Positions 8,076-18,061 of a stretch of 64,000 nt of DNA are shown here, piece after piece. Location of the stretch: positions 62,001-126,000 of the forward strand of contig NZ_JAODTZ010000015.1 in NCBI RefSeq assembly GCF_025399795.1, written 5' to 3'. The notes under the pieces are model-generated. The model did no database searches. It was not told where the DNA came from and saw nothing but the letters and a program-made list of their open reading frames with translations. Origin of the DNA: Streptomyces rhizosphaerihabitans. Its GTDB lineage: Bacteria > Actinomycetota > Actinomycetes > Streptomycetales > Streptomycetaceae. Numbering within the stretch: the stretch's first letter is position 1; each line of letters starts with the position of its first letter. The translations under genes were made by a program, and so were the position numbers.

Positions 8076-9143
8076 TCACCGCCGTACGCACTCCGTCGCG
8101 AAGTCGTCCGCCAGGAGCGTGATCGTCGAGCGGCCCTCGATCCGTTCCAGCCATTCCTGGGGGAGCCCGTGGTCGCCGTGCCGGGCGCCGAGGAGGTTGC
8201 CGCAGATCGCGCCCGTGGAATCACTGTCGCCGGAGTGGTTCACGGACAGGAGCAGGGCGTCGGTGACCCGGGGCGCGGCGAGAGCGCAGTAGACGGCGAT
8301 GGCCAGGGCCTCCTCGGCGATCCAGCCGGCGCCGAGGGATTCGACCTTCTCGGCGGTCGGAGCGTCTTCGGAGGCGAGGTCGAGGGCGCGGTTCAGGGCG
8401 GCCGCGGTCTCCTCGTGCCCGGGATGGCTGGCGAGCAGCCGCAGCGCGCGCAGGACGGCGCCCTCCAGGGAGTCCCCGGAGACGAGGTGGGCGACGATCG
8501 CGGCGAGGGCTCCGGAGGCGTAGTACCCCGTGGGGTGGCCATGGGTCGTCTGGGCGCAGCGGGCGGCCATGCCGAACACGGTCTCGGCCGGGGCGCGGGT
8601 GAGTCCGAAGGGCGCCGAGCGCATGACCGCGCCGCATCCTTTGGAGTCCGGATTCACCGGTCCGGGCAGCCCCAGCTCGCTCATCGGGTCGGGAAAATGG
8701 TCCTGCTGGAGTCCGGAGAGGCACGCGTTGCCGGGCGCCCGGCGGGCGTACAGCCAGGTCTGCGCGGCGAGTCCGCCATGGACGTCCGGGCCGGGTCCGG
8801 GCTCGGTCTGCGTGTCCAGCCACCGCCCGTACGCCCACCGCACCAGCCGTGACCAGCCGCCCCCGATGCCCTTGAGCCGTTCGCGTGCGTGCGCCTGCTG
8901 GAGGCCCTCCACCGTGAACAGGGTCATCTGGGTGTCGTCGCTGATCCGGCCCACCACCCCGTCGGTGTCGGGGACCGGCCCGCTCACCCCGCGCGGTCCG
9001 TGCGCGGCGCGGATCCGGTCCAGGGAGTCGAACTCGACGGGGTAGCCGAGTGCGTCGCCGAGCGCGCCGCCCAGCAGGCAGCCGCGGACGCGTGCCCGGT
9101 AGAGGGCCTCCGCTTCCCAGGACAGGTTCCACAGGTCGTTCAC
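8076..9143 (-). CDS. ADP-ribosylglycohydrolase family protein (DraG/ARH-like)
   Basis: A 355-residue all-helical hydrolase expected to remove ADP-ribose from a protein or small molecule using two Mg ions. Metal-binding segments are present: SDDTQMT at about residue 70 and NHSGDSDSTGAICGNLLGA near 308. The opening RGCLLGGALGDALGYPVEF is typical. The GTG start at 9143 follows GAGGAG. It is divergent from an XRE regulator with only 27 bp between starts, suggesting shared control. The target is unknown; no ADP-ribosyltransferase is nearby. Confidence 0.92.
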   Translation of the reverse strand: MNDLWNLSWEAEALYRARVRGCLLGGALGDALGYPVEFDSLDRIRAAHGPRGVSGPVPDTDGVVGRISDDTQMTLFTVEGLQQAHARERLKGIGGGWSRLVRWAYGRWLDTQTEPGPGPDVHGGLAAQTWLYARRAPGNACLSGLQQDHFPDPMSELGLPGPVNPDSKGCGAVMRSAPFGLTRAPAETVFGMAARCAQTTHGHPTGYYASGALAAIVAHLVSGDSLEGAVLRALRLLASHPGHEETAAALNRALDLASEDAPTAEKVESLGAGWIAEEALAIAVYCALAAPRVTDALLLSVNHSGDSDSTGAICGNLLGARHGDHGLPQEWLERIEGRSTITLLADDFATECVRR

Positions 9144-9158
9144 GTACCACTCCTCGAC

Positions 9159-9164
9159 TACGGT
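9159..9164 (+). promoter_or_regulatory. -10 box TACGGT for a leaderless start at 9171
   Basis: TACGGT matches TANNNT and ends 6 nt before the ATG. No ribosome site lies between. The box is within the 27-bp gap to the divergent ADP-ribosylglycohydrolase gene. Confidence 0.55.
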
Positions 9165-9170
9165 CCTCGT

Positions 9171-10007
9171 ATGAGCATTGTCCCGTCCCGTCCCGCTGCC
9201 GCCTCAAGTGCCCCCGCCGACGGGGGTGTCGGACCGCTGCTGCGCGGCTGGCGGGAGGAGCGGCGGGTGAGTCAGCTGGAGCTGGCACTGCGGGCGGGCT
9301 CCTCGGCCCGTCACATCAGTTTCGTCGAGACGGGCCGCTCCCGTCCCAGTGAGGAGATGGTGCTGCGGCTCGCCGAACACCTCGACGTGCCGGTGCGGGA
9401 GCGCAACGCGCTGCTGCTCGCGGCCGGTTACGCCCCGCACTATCCGGAGACCCCGCTCGACGACCCCTCGATGGACGCGCTGCGCGAGGGCGTGGAACGG
9501 CTGATCGAGGCCTACGAGCCCTATCCGGCGCTGGTGGTCGACGCGACGTACGACGTCCTGGCCGCGAACCGTGGCATCGCCATGCTGCTGGAGGGCGTCC
9601 CGGACCGGCTCCTCGTGCCGCCGCTGAACGCGATACGGCTGGCCCTCCACCCGGACGGCCTGGCGCCGCGCATCCGCAATCTGCGCGCGTGGCGTGACCA
9701 TCTGCTCGCCCAGATGGACCGGCAGATCGCGCTGCGCCGTTCGGGGCCGCTGCGCGCGCTCTACGAGGAGGTGGCGGCGTATCCGGTCCCGGACCTGGAC
9801 GCGGCCGAGGACGACGAGGCCCTCGGCCCGGCACCCCGTTTCGCGCTCCCCCTGCGGATCGAGCACGAGGGCCGGGTGCTGTCGTTCATCTCGTCCATCT
9901 CCACGTTCAACACCCCGATGGACGTGACGGTCGCCGAGCTGGCCATCGAGACGTTCCTTCCGGCGGACCCGGCGACGGCCAAGTACCTTCATTGGCCGCG
10001 TTCGTGA
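9171..10007 (+). CDS. XRE-family regulator with MmyB-like ligand-binding domain
   Basis: A 278-residue regulator. Residues 20-80 are an HTH_XRE (GWREERRVSQLELALRAGSS then FVETGRSRPSEEMVLRLAEH). Residues 100-270 match the MmyB/MLTR ligand-binding domain (YPALVVDATYDVLAANRG, then a PMDVTVAELAIETFLPAD end). ATG 9171 is chosen because a TACGGT box lies 6 nt upstream. The frame stays open further left only because of GC bias. These regulators often control a divergent neighbour, here the ADP-ribosylglycohydrolase gene. Confidence 0.9.
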   Translation: MSIVPSRPAAASSAPADGGVGPLLRGWREERRVSQLELALRAGSSARHISFVETGRSRPSEEMVLRLAEHLDVPVRERNALLLAAGYAPHYPETPLDDPSMDALREGVERLIEAYEPYPALVVDATYDVLAANRGIAMLLEGVPDRLLVPPLNAIRLALHPDGLAPRIRNLRAWRDHLLAQMDRQIALRRSGPLRALYEEVAAYPVPDLDAAEDDEALGPAPRFALPLRIEHEGRVLSFISSISTFNTPMDVTVAELAIETFLPADPATAKYLHWPRS

Positions 10008-10175
10008 TGGTCGGTCACCGGCTGCGGCCCGGTGCTCGGATCGCGGGGCGCGATGCGCATCAGGAGCGCCGCACCTCAAATCGCCCTGGATCTCGATGTG
10101 TTGAGGCCAACCTCTGATGCTTCTCCACGAACATGGCACACTGCACGCATACTTCGGCGCGTGGGGAGGCGTGGC

Positions 10176-11039
10176 GTGAGTGAGCGGCGACCAGCACCCA
10201 CGGTGGGGCAAGTGGTTCTGGGGCGACGGCTGCAGGAGCTGCGCGAGGCCGCGGGCCTGAAACGGGAAGAGGCGGCACGTGTGCTGCGGGTCGCCCCGGC
10301 GACCGTGCGGCGGATGGAAATGGCCGAGGTCGCCCTCAAGATCCCTTACGTACAGGTGCTGTTGACGACGTACCGGGTGGCCGACGACGAGGCGGACGCC
10401 TTCGTGGCGCTCGCCGAGGAGGCGAACGAGCCGGGCTGGTGGCAGCGGTACCACGACGTTCTGCCGGACTGGTTCAGCATGCACGTCAGCCTGGAGGGCG
10501 CGGCCCGGCTGATCCGCTCGTACGAACCGCACTTCGTGCCGGGGCTGTTGCAGACCGAGGAGTACGCGCGGGCCGTGCTGGAGGCCGGGACGGTCGGACA
10601 GACGGGCGCCGATGCCATCGACCGGCATGTGGCACTGCGCATGAAGCGGCAGGCGCTGCTCACTCGCGAGAACCCTCCCCACCTCTGGGTGATCATGGAC
10701 GAGACGGCGTTGCTGCGTCCGGTGAGCAGCCGGGGTGAGGTGATGCGCGACCAGATGGACCGGCTCCTCGAATGGATCGAGCTCGATCACATCACCTTCC
10801 AGGTCGCGGAGTTCGCGGCCGGCCCGCACCCGGGGACGTACACATCCTTCGCGCTGTTCCGGTTCGCCGAGCCGGAGCTGCCGGACATCGTCTACAGCGA
10901 GTACGTGACCGGCGCGCTCTACCTCGACGCGCGCGAGGAGGTGGCTCTGCACCTGGAGGTGCTGGACCACATGTCGGCCCACGCCGCCTCCGCCCAGCGC
11001 ACCACGGAGATCCTCCGGGAGTTCCGCCGGAACTACTGA
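10176..11039 (+). CDS. XRE-family regulator with DUF5753 domain
   Basis: A 287-residue protein. An N-terminal XRE HTH (LGRRLQELREAAGLKREEAARVL) is followed by DUF5753 (HFVPGLLQTEEYARAVLE, then FRFAEPELPDIVYSEY). The GTG at 10176 is preceded by GGGGAGG at good spacing. DUF5753 regulators are abundant in Streptomyces and usually pair with a small DUF397 protein. Here no DUF397 gene follows; a DUF574 methyltransferase starts 78 nt downstream instead. The regulated genes are unknown. Confidence 0.92.
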   Translation: MSERRPAPTVGQVVLGRRLQELREAAGLKREEAARVLRVAPATVRRMEMAEVALKIPYVQVLLTTYRVADDEADAFVALAEEANEPGWWQRYHDVLPDWFSMHVSLEGAARLIRSYEPHFVPGLLQTEEYARAVLEAGTVGQTGADAIDRHVALRMKRQALLTRENPPHLWVIMDETALLRPVSSRGEVMRDQMDRLLEWIELDHITFQVAEFAAGPHPGTYTSFALFRFAEPELPDIVYSEYVTGALYLDAREEVALHLEVLDHMSAHAASAQRTTEILREFRRNY

Positions 11040-11117
11040 GCAGGCCGGCCGGGCCGGACATCCGCGCGAAGACGATCGCAGCACCGGACACCCCGAAGAC
11101 GACCGAGGAGCAGACGC

Positions 11118-11933
11118 ATGACCGGACCCGACGCGGCGCCCACCAGGATCGACACCAGCCGGCCCCATCCGGCCCGTGTCTACGACTGGTGGCTGGGCGG
11201 CAAGGACAACTATCCGGTGGACGAGGAGCTGGCCCGCAAGATCCTCGCCACGGACTCGACCGCCGTGCGCGGGGCACGGGCCAATCGCCGCTTCATGCAC
11301 CGCGCGACACGGGCCGCCGCGCAGGCGGGTATCCGTCAGTTCCTGGACATCGGTACGGGCATCCCCACCCAGCCCAACCTTCACCAGGTGGCCCAGCAGG
11401 TCGCTCCGGACGCCAGGATCGTGTACGCGGACAACGATCCGATCGTGCTGCGCCACGCGGAGGCGCTGTTGCACGGCTCCCCCGAGGGCAGCACCGACTA
11501 CGTACACGCCGATGTCCGCGACCCGGAAACCATCCTGCGGCTGGCGGGCGAGTGCCTGGACCTCAAGCAGCCCGTCGCGCTGTCGCTGGTCGCGCTCACC
11601 CACTACCTGGACGCCGACACCGACGGTGACGACGTCCACGGCCTGCTCGAGCAGTACGTGGACGCTCTCGCCCCCGGCAGTCGGCTCACCCTGTCGCAGG
11701 TCACCGCCGATATCAGCCCTGAGGGCGTCGCGAAGGCCTCCGAGCTGTTCCGGCGCAGCGGCACCCCCTTCTTCCCGCGCGCCCGGGACGAGTTCTCCCG
11801 GTTCTTCGACGGTCTGGAACTCCTCGACCCCGGAGTCGTCCCGGTCTTCGACTGGCACCCGGAGAGGGAGGACGTGATCGCCGCCAAGGAAGGCGTCGCG
11901 CCCTTGTACGCCGGGGTCGGGCTCAAGCACTGA
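11118..11933 (+). CDS. S-adenosyl methyltransferase of the DUF574 family
   Basis: A 271-residue protein of the actinobacterial DUF574/Methyltransf_19 family. It begins with the family signature RPHPARVYDWWLGGKDNYPVD. A modified SAM-binding loop (FLDIGTGIPTQPNLHQVA) and ARIVYADNDPIVL follow. The ATG follows a GAGGAGCAGACGC ribosome site. Members are often found near DUF5753 regulators, as here, and are thought to modify an unidentified substrate. No experimental role is inferred. Confidence 0.9.
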   Translation: MTGPDAAPTRIDTSRPHPARVYDWWLGGKDNYPVDEELARKILATDSTAVRGARANRRFMHRATRAAAQAGIRQFLDIGTGIPTQPNLHQVAQQVAPDARIVYADNDPIVLRHAEALLHGSPEGSTDYVHADVRDPETILRLAGECLDLKQPVALSLVALTHYLDADTDGDDVHGLLEQYVDALAPGSRLTLSQVTADISPEGVAKASELFRRSGTPFFPRARDEFSRFFDGLELLDPGVVPVFDWHPEREDVIAAKEGVAPLYAGVGLKH

Positions 11934-11942
11934 GCGGTCCAC

Positions 11943-11981
11943 GTGGGCCCCGGGGTCACCGGGGTCACCGGCCCGGCCCAC
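11943..11981 (+). terminator. Possible terminator after the DUF574 gene
   Basis: GTGGGCC (11943-11949) pairs with GGCCCAC (11975-11981). The 25-nt loop contains two GGTCACC copies. The structure starts 10 nt after the stop and lies between converging genes. The long loop makes the call tentative. Confidence 0.35.
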
Positions 11982-12074
11982 CCGACCGGGGCGGCGGAGC
12001 CCGTCGTCCACCCGGCGCGACAGCCGGACAGGCCGACAGCCGGGCAGCTTCGGCACCGCTCGTGATCAATACGC

Positions 12075-13952
<1,878 letters not shown>

Positions 13953-13988
13953 GTCCGTCCCCTTCCGCCAGGGCTCTGCCCGCCCTCA

Positions 13989-14017
13989 AGCACAAGACGC
14001 GCGTTACCGCTTGTCAA
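13989..14017 (-). promoter_or_regulatory. Candidate dnaK promoter
   Basis: Reading leftward, TTGACA (14012-14017) is followed after 17 nt by TGTGCT (13989-13994), 37 nt before the dnaK start. The -35 is perfect and the -10 is weak. CTTGAG just downstream is half of the HspR repeat; the second half is missing. Confidence 0.45.
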
Positions 14018-14045
14018 TGGCGCGGACGGCCGGGCAGGGGCGGAC

Positions 14046-14088
14046 ACACCGATGCCGCGCCCCCTCGGGGAGGACGCGGCATCGGTGT
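14046..14088 (-). terminator. Terminator of the osmC-like gene
   Basis: ACACCGATGCCGCG (14046-14059) and CGCGGCATCGGTGT (14075-14088) form a perfect 14-bp stem with a 15-nt loop, 8 nt after the osmC-like stop. It separates that gene from the dnaK promoter. Confidence 0.85.
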
Positions 14089-14095
14089 ACGAGCG

Positions 14096-14521
14096 TCAGG
14101 CGAGCTTGGCCGACAGGGTGATCGTCGTACCGGTCAGGGCCTGGCTGACCGGGCAGTTCTTCTTGGCGTCCTCGGCCGCCGCGACGAAGCCGTCGTTGTC
14201 GAGGCCCGGCACCGTTCCCTCCACCGTGAGGTGGATGCCGGTGATGCCCTCGCCGGGCTGGAAGGTGACGTCGGCATTGGTGAGGAGCTTGGTGGGCGGG
14301 GTGCCGGCACCCGCGAGGGCGTGCGACAGCGCCATGGAGAAGCAGCTGGAGTGGGCCGCCGCGATCAGTTCCTCGGGGCTGGTCTTGCCGTTCGCGTCCT
14401 GGGCCCGCGACGCCCACGTCACCGGCTGCTGGCCGATGCCGGAGGAGTCGAAGGTGACGACGCCGTTGCCCTCGAGCAGGTTGCCTTCCCACACGGTGTG
14501 TGCGGTGCGCGTGGTTGCCAC
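14096..14521 (-). CDS. OsmC-family peroxiredoxin-like protein
   Basis: A 141-residue OsmC/Ohr-fold protein expected to reduce organic hydroperoxides with a cysteine pair. The two conserved cysteines are at about 60 (HSSCFSMAL) and 123 (KKNCPVSQAL). The GTG start at 14521 follows GAAAGGA, which is better than upstream alternatives. The gene has its own strong terminator. It lies next to dnaK in tandem, so a general stress role for the pair is plausible but not shown. Confidence 0.9.
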   Translation of the reverse strand: MATTRTAHTVWEGNLLEGNGVVTFDSSGIGQQPVTWASRAQDANGKTSPEELIAAAHSSCFSMALSHALAGAGTPPTKLLTNADVTFQPGEGITGIHLTVEGTVPGLDNDGFVAAAEDAKKNCPVSQALTGTTITLSAKLA

Positions 14522-14573
14522 GATGATTCCTTTCGGGTGTGGTCCCGTTGCCGGGGTCCGTGCCCCCATCCGA

Positions 14574-15046
14574 TCACACCTGGGGCCGGTGCACCTCGCG
14601 GATCGGGCGGCGACCTGCCGGGGCGTGTCCGGGTTTTCCCCCGACGAGGGCCGCGGAGCCACCTGCTGACGCACCGTCGAGGAGGGCTCGGGTCACCCGG
14701 AAGACCGGTCCGCGCGCGGCGAACGGGAGCCGTGCGCTCTGCGGGATCGGACAGGCGTGCTCGCGCCGCACCCGCAGAACGTCGCAGTATCCGTCCGTGA
14801 TCACCAGGACGGGCGCGCCCGGCGGGAAGTCGTCGGCGCGGTGCAGCAGATCGATGCCCGGCTGCAGCACGGTGCCACCGCGCCCGCGCACCCGCACCCG
14901 TCCGGCGATCACCGGCAGACAGCCCGCGTCGTGCGGTGCGGCGTCGCAGAACACGACACGGGCGGCCGGTACGTCACGGGCCTCGGCGTACGAGACGATG
15001 GCGCCCAGCGCCTTGCCGAGCAGGTGCGGTCCGTGATTCCCCCCCG
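14574..15046 (-). pseudogene. Decayed C-terminal piece of a VWA-like (DUF2201-type) metallopeptidase-associated protein
   Basis: The leftward frame ending at 14574 encodes a coherent domain end: LLGKALGAIVSYAEARDVPA, VVFCDAAPHDAGCLPV, GRGGTVLQPGIDLL, and PVLVITDGYCDVLRVRREH. This is the pattern of VWA-like DUF2201 domains (CDAA, GGGT/GGT, ITDG). Nothing upstream of about 15046 in this frame looks like the rest of the family: the MIDAS DxSxS strand and N-terminal domain are absent, and the frame runs into GC-repeat sequence and the next gene's end. The C-terminal 40 residues also look random. I infer a 5' deletion remnant of about 150 codons. A short functional protein is less likely because no start codon with a ribosome site is present. 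Confidence 0.55.
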
Positions 15047-15115
15047 ACCGGCATCGCTGATCGACTTGTTGAGCCCGGCCTTCCTCCCATTTTCGGCGCG
15101 CACGTCTTCGTCGCC

Positions 15116-15155
15116 CGGTGGTCCAGCCGTCCGGTGGTCCGGTGGTCCGGTGCCC
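15116..15155. repeat. 8-nt tandem repeat downstream of the phosphodiesterase gene
   Basis: Five units of CGGTGGTC or close variants run from 15116 to 15155; three are exact. The array is 41 nt beyond the stop of the gene ending at 15196. It lies in the 149-nt gap (15047-15195) left of that stop, which holds no gene. Confidence 0.7.
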
Positions 15156-15195
15156 AGTTGCCGGGTCGCCCGGTCGGTCCCGGGGAGGGCCCCGC

Positions 15196-17352
15196 TCAGG
15201 CGGCGCGCTCGTCCGGGCGGGCCGGCAGCGGTACTTGGGGGCCGTCGCACTCACGCAACCAGCGACGCAGCACGTCGTGCACCCGCTCCGCGCCGACCAG
15301 TTCGGTGCCGGCGCCGATGAATTCAGTGTTCCTACCTGCGAGTTCGGTGTCCGCACCGGCGAGTTCGGTGTTCGTGCCGACCGGCGTGGACCGGGCGACC
15401 GGCACGGACAGGGCGACCGGGGAGAGCAGGAAGGGCCGCCCCTGGGCGCCGCCGAGCCCGCCGTGCGAACCGATCTGCTCCTCGAAGGCGAGGACTTCGC
15501 CCTCGACGGGGTCGTACGAGGAGTTGACCATGATGTCGGCGGTGTGCGGGAAGGAGTGCGTGCGCCGCACGGCGTCGGCGGCTCCGGGGCCGAAATCGGC
15601 CAGTGGGCCCGGGTGTTCGTCGTCGAGGCGGTCCATCGGCACCTCGGTGCCGTGCGCCCCGAGCACGAGGCCGCCGTGCTCCTCACTGCGGACCAGGAGG
15701 AAGCCGACGCCGGGGTGGTTGGCGAGCGTGGACAGCAGCGCGGGGTGGCGGCGGTCGATCTCCTCCCGGCTCATCCGGTGCGGAACGTCGGGGAAGGAGA
15801 CGAGACCGAGGTTGCCGGAGGCCAGGACGAGGGGCTCCGAGCGACGCCCCGACATTCCGCGCCGCTCCTCGCGCTCCTCGACCGGCCTGCGCAGCGCGGC
15901 GCGTACGGCGGTCCGCGCCTCGGCGCCGCTGTGGGTCCTCTGGGCCTTGCGGGGCACGGGCAGCCCGCAGCCGGCCCGGACCAGATTGCCGAGACTGAGG
16001 CCGTAGCGGGTCAGGAAGGTCTCCCCGGGGCTCTGGCCGTGGTCGGAGAGCACGACGATCCGGTACGGGCGCGGGGCGTGCTCGGCGACCTTCTCGATCA
16101 GCGCGAGCGACCGGTCGAGCCGCTCCAGGATCTTCTCGGCGTCCCGGCTCCGCGGCCCGGAGTGGTGTGCCACTTCGTCGTACGCCACCAGGTCCGCGTA
16201 GACCGCGTTGCGCCCGGCGAGCATGTCGCCGATCACCGCGGCGACCACGACGTCCCGCTCGACGACGGTCGCGAAGGCGCGGACGAAGGGGTACAGCCCG
16301 CCGCGCTTGACCCGGGGCCGTCGCTGCTCGATCCGGGCCCAGGTGGACTGACCCGTCTCTCTGAAGACCTCGGCGACGAACGACATCGCCGTACGGACGG
16401 CGTTGGCCGGGTCGGAGAAGTACGCGAAGTAGCCCGCCCGCGAGCGGTTGTCCCGTCCCCTGCGCGCGGCCACGGACAGCACGAGGGCGAGCTCGTCGGC
16501 GCCGCCGCTGAAGAGGTTGCCGCGGCTCGCGCCGCCGACGGCGAGCAGGCCCCCGTCGCCGGTGTGCGCGACGGCCCGGCGCTGCAGTTCGGCGGCGCTG
16601 GTCGGCCGGTTGCAGACCATGACCTCCTGGGTGTCCTTCTCGTACCACCGGAAGGCCGGGACGTCGTGGTTGGTGCCGTGCAGGATGCCCAGCTGGCTGG
16701 CGCCGGTCTGGCTGGACCAGTCGGTGCGCCACGGGGTGAGCCGGTGGGTGGGACGGGTACCGCCCAGCCATCGGGCCGCGGTCGGCATCAGCCCCTTGCC
16801 GATCGCCTCCAGCAGTACGTCGTGCCCGACCCCGTCGAGCTGGAGGAAGACCGCACCGTGCGTCGAGGGACCGGGCTGCCCGGTGGAGCGCCGACGGCGG
16901 CGGTCGGCGAGGCGGTAGAGCCGGCGGCGGTACGCGTCGTCGTCCCGTACGGCGAGGGCGGCGCCGGTGGCCGAGGCGACGGCGGACATCACGGCGGCCA
17001 CGACCACGGCGGTCTCGGGGGCCGCCTCACCGTGCCCGGAGGGGTTGAGCCGCAGGGCGATCAGCAGCAGCGAGCCGTTCAGGAAGAAGACGAGCAGACC
17101 GAGCACCAGGGCGGGGACGAGCAGCAGGGCCCGCACGAGCAGGGGCCACACCAGCGAGGACAGAAGGCCGAAGACGCCCGCCCCGGCCGCCGCGGTGACG
17201 GCGATCCGGGTCGCACTGTCCCCGCTGTCCGACTGCAACCGGAAATCGGGCAGCGCACCGGCGAGGACGAGCATCGTGACCGTGGACACGGCCCACACCG
17301 TGATAGCCCGACCCACTGCGCCGGCGACGCGCCGCCAACGTCCTCCGTCCAC
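15196..17352 (-). CDS. Membrane-anchored type I phosphodiesterase with holin-like N-terminus
   Basis: A 718-residue protein. Residues 1-120 carry about four hydrophobic segments resembling the mycobacterial 4-TM phage holin family. The remainder is an alkaline-phosphatase-superfamily phosphodiesterase domain. Metal-site segments are visible: VFLQLDGVG, SQTGASQ with the probable nucleophile, AYDEVAHHSGP, LSDHGQ and GSHGG. It is expected to hydrolyse a phosphodiester or nucleotide at the membrane; the substrate is unknown. Residues 657-684 are four heptads (xNTELAG type) encoded by a 21-nt repeat. This fusion occurs in several actinomycetes and does not indicate a prophage. Confidence 0.88.
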   Translation of the reverse strand: MDGGRWRRVAGAVGRAITVWAVSTVTMLVLAGALPDFRLQSDSGDSATRIAVTAAAGAGVFGLLSSLVWPLLVRALLLVPALVLGLLVFFLNGSLLLIALRLNPSGHGEAAPETAVVVAAVMSAVASATGAALAVRDDDAYRRRLYRLADRRRRRSTGQPGPSTHGAVFLQLDGVGHDVLLEAIGKGLMPTAARWLGGTRPTHRLTPWRTDWSSQTGASQLGILHGTNHDVPAFRWYEKDTQEVMVCNRPTSAAELQRRAVAHTGDGGLLAVGGASRGNLFSGGADELALVLSVAARRGRDNRSRAGYFAYFSDPANAVRTAMSFVAEVFRETGQSTWARIEQRRPRVKRGGLYPFVRAFATVVERDVVVAAVIGDMLAGRNAVYADLVAYDEVAHHSGPRSRDAEKILERLDRSLALIEKVAEHAPRPYRIVVLSDHGQSPGETFLTRYGLSLGNLVRAGCGLPVPRKAQRTHSGAEARTAVRAALRRPVEEREERRGMSGRRSEPLVLASGNLGLVSFPDVPHRMSREEIDRRHPALLSTLANHPGVGFLLVRSEEHGGLVLGAHGTEVPMDRLDDEHPGPLADFGPGAADAVRRTHSFPHTADIMVNSSYDPVEGEVLAFEEQIGSHGGLGGAQGRPFLLSPVALSVPVARSTPVGTNTELAGADTELAGRNTEFIGAGTELVGAERVHDVLRRWLRECDGPQVPLPARPDERAA
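15301..15384. repeat. 21-nt tandem repeat inside the phosphodiesterase C-terminus
   Basis: Four 21-nt units beginning TTCGGTG or TTCAGTG (15301, 15322, 15343, 15364) keep the reading frame. They encode the heptads TNTELAG, ADTELAG, RNTEFIG and AGTELVG. The array starts about 35 codons before the stop. Confidence 0.8.
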
Positions 17353-17497
17353 GCCCAGTCCACCTCACGTCCCGGCCCGCCCGGTCCGCGCGGCCTGCTC
17401 CCACCCTGTCACAACGGCCGGAGATCCCCAGAAGTCCCCAAAAGCCGCAGGAAGTCCCCCCGAAGCCTCGCCCCGGCGCCTTGTCCCGGCGGAGAGA

Positions 17498-17977
17498 TCA
17501 ACGGCCGTCGTATCCGGCCGTCGGCATCGACAGGCGGCGGTGGACCCGGGCCTTCATCTGGGCGTCGTACGACGGTTCGGCGGTGCCCACCGTCTCGACA
17601 CGTACCCCACGGCGTGCACACTCGGCGGTGAACTCCTCGACCGAGGCGAGCGCCCGCTCCAGCACCCGGCGGCTGGGCGCGACGAACAGATCCACGAGCC
17701 CGGCCTCGACGTCCGCCCACAGGCTGCGGTGGTCGGGGCGCAGACCGCGTACGAGAAGTTCCCGGGTGACGACATAGCCGTGCTCGGCGGCCCAGCGGGC
17801 GCACATCGCGTGCTGGCTGCGGGAGTCGACGAGGAAGGGGTCCGCGTCGAGTTCCTCCAGAGGGGTCAGGCTCGCGATCGCCGTGACGCGAAGCGTCGGG
17901 GGGCGCGACGCGGGACCGCTCCACTCGTGCGAGCGCTTGAGGGCGTGCGTGCCGGAGGCAGCGCGTGCATCTCCCAT
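17498..17977 (-). CDS. Resolvase-like N-terminal-fold protein without DNA-binding domain
   Basis: A 159-residue protein. Residues 29-140 follow the pattern of serine-recombinase catalytic domains: a strand with Ser36 (VTAIASL), SQHAMCARWAAEHGYVV, then DLFVAPSRRVLERA and ARRGVRVETV. The usual R residues around the active site are not clearly conserved, and no recombinase zinc ribbon or HTH follows. It is therefore probably a structural relative rather than a recombinase. The ATG at 17977 follows GAGGGGG. The gene is divergent from the metallo-beta-lactamase gene at 18062. Function unknown. Confidence 0.6.
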   Translation of the reverse strand: MGDARAASGTHALKRSHEWSGPASRPPTLRVTAIASLTPLEELDADPFLVDSRSQHAMCARWAAEHGYVVTRELLVRGLRPDHRSLWADVEAGLVDLFVAPSRRVLERALASVEEFTAECARRGVRVETVGTAEPSYDAQMKARVHRRLSMPTAGYDGR

Positions 17978-18061
17978 GGCGTCCCCCTCACCTCCGGGTT
18001 TCGCCGCAGACCCTACTCCTGCCCGTAGGCTCGGGGGGAGTCGTGCGAAGGAGGCAAAGAG

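Noticed and set aside
7796..8122. Small plus-strand genes between the pterin dehydratase and ADP-ribosylglycohydrolase
   Set aside because: Cys/Arg/Gly-rich translations from repeated GC sequence without a ribosome site; they also run into the antisense of the hydrolase.
8889..9170. N-terminal extension of the MmyB-type regulator
   Set aside because: The frame is open upstream but antisense to the ADP-ribosylglycohydrolase; the TACGGT box and family length support the ATG at 9171.
13980..13995. HspR (HAIR) operator upstream of dnaK
   Set aside because: Only the CTTGAG arm is present; the second arm expected after 7 nt is missing.
15196..17352. Prophage or lysis gene suggested by the holin-like domain
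   Set aside because: The holin-like segment is fused to a phosphodiesterase, as in other actinomycete chromosomal genes, and no phage structural or integrase genes are near. The same applies to the Holin-X gene at 37174-37674.
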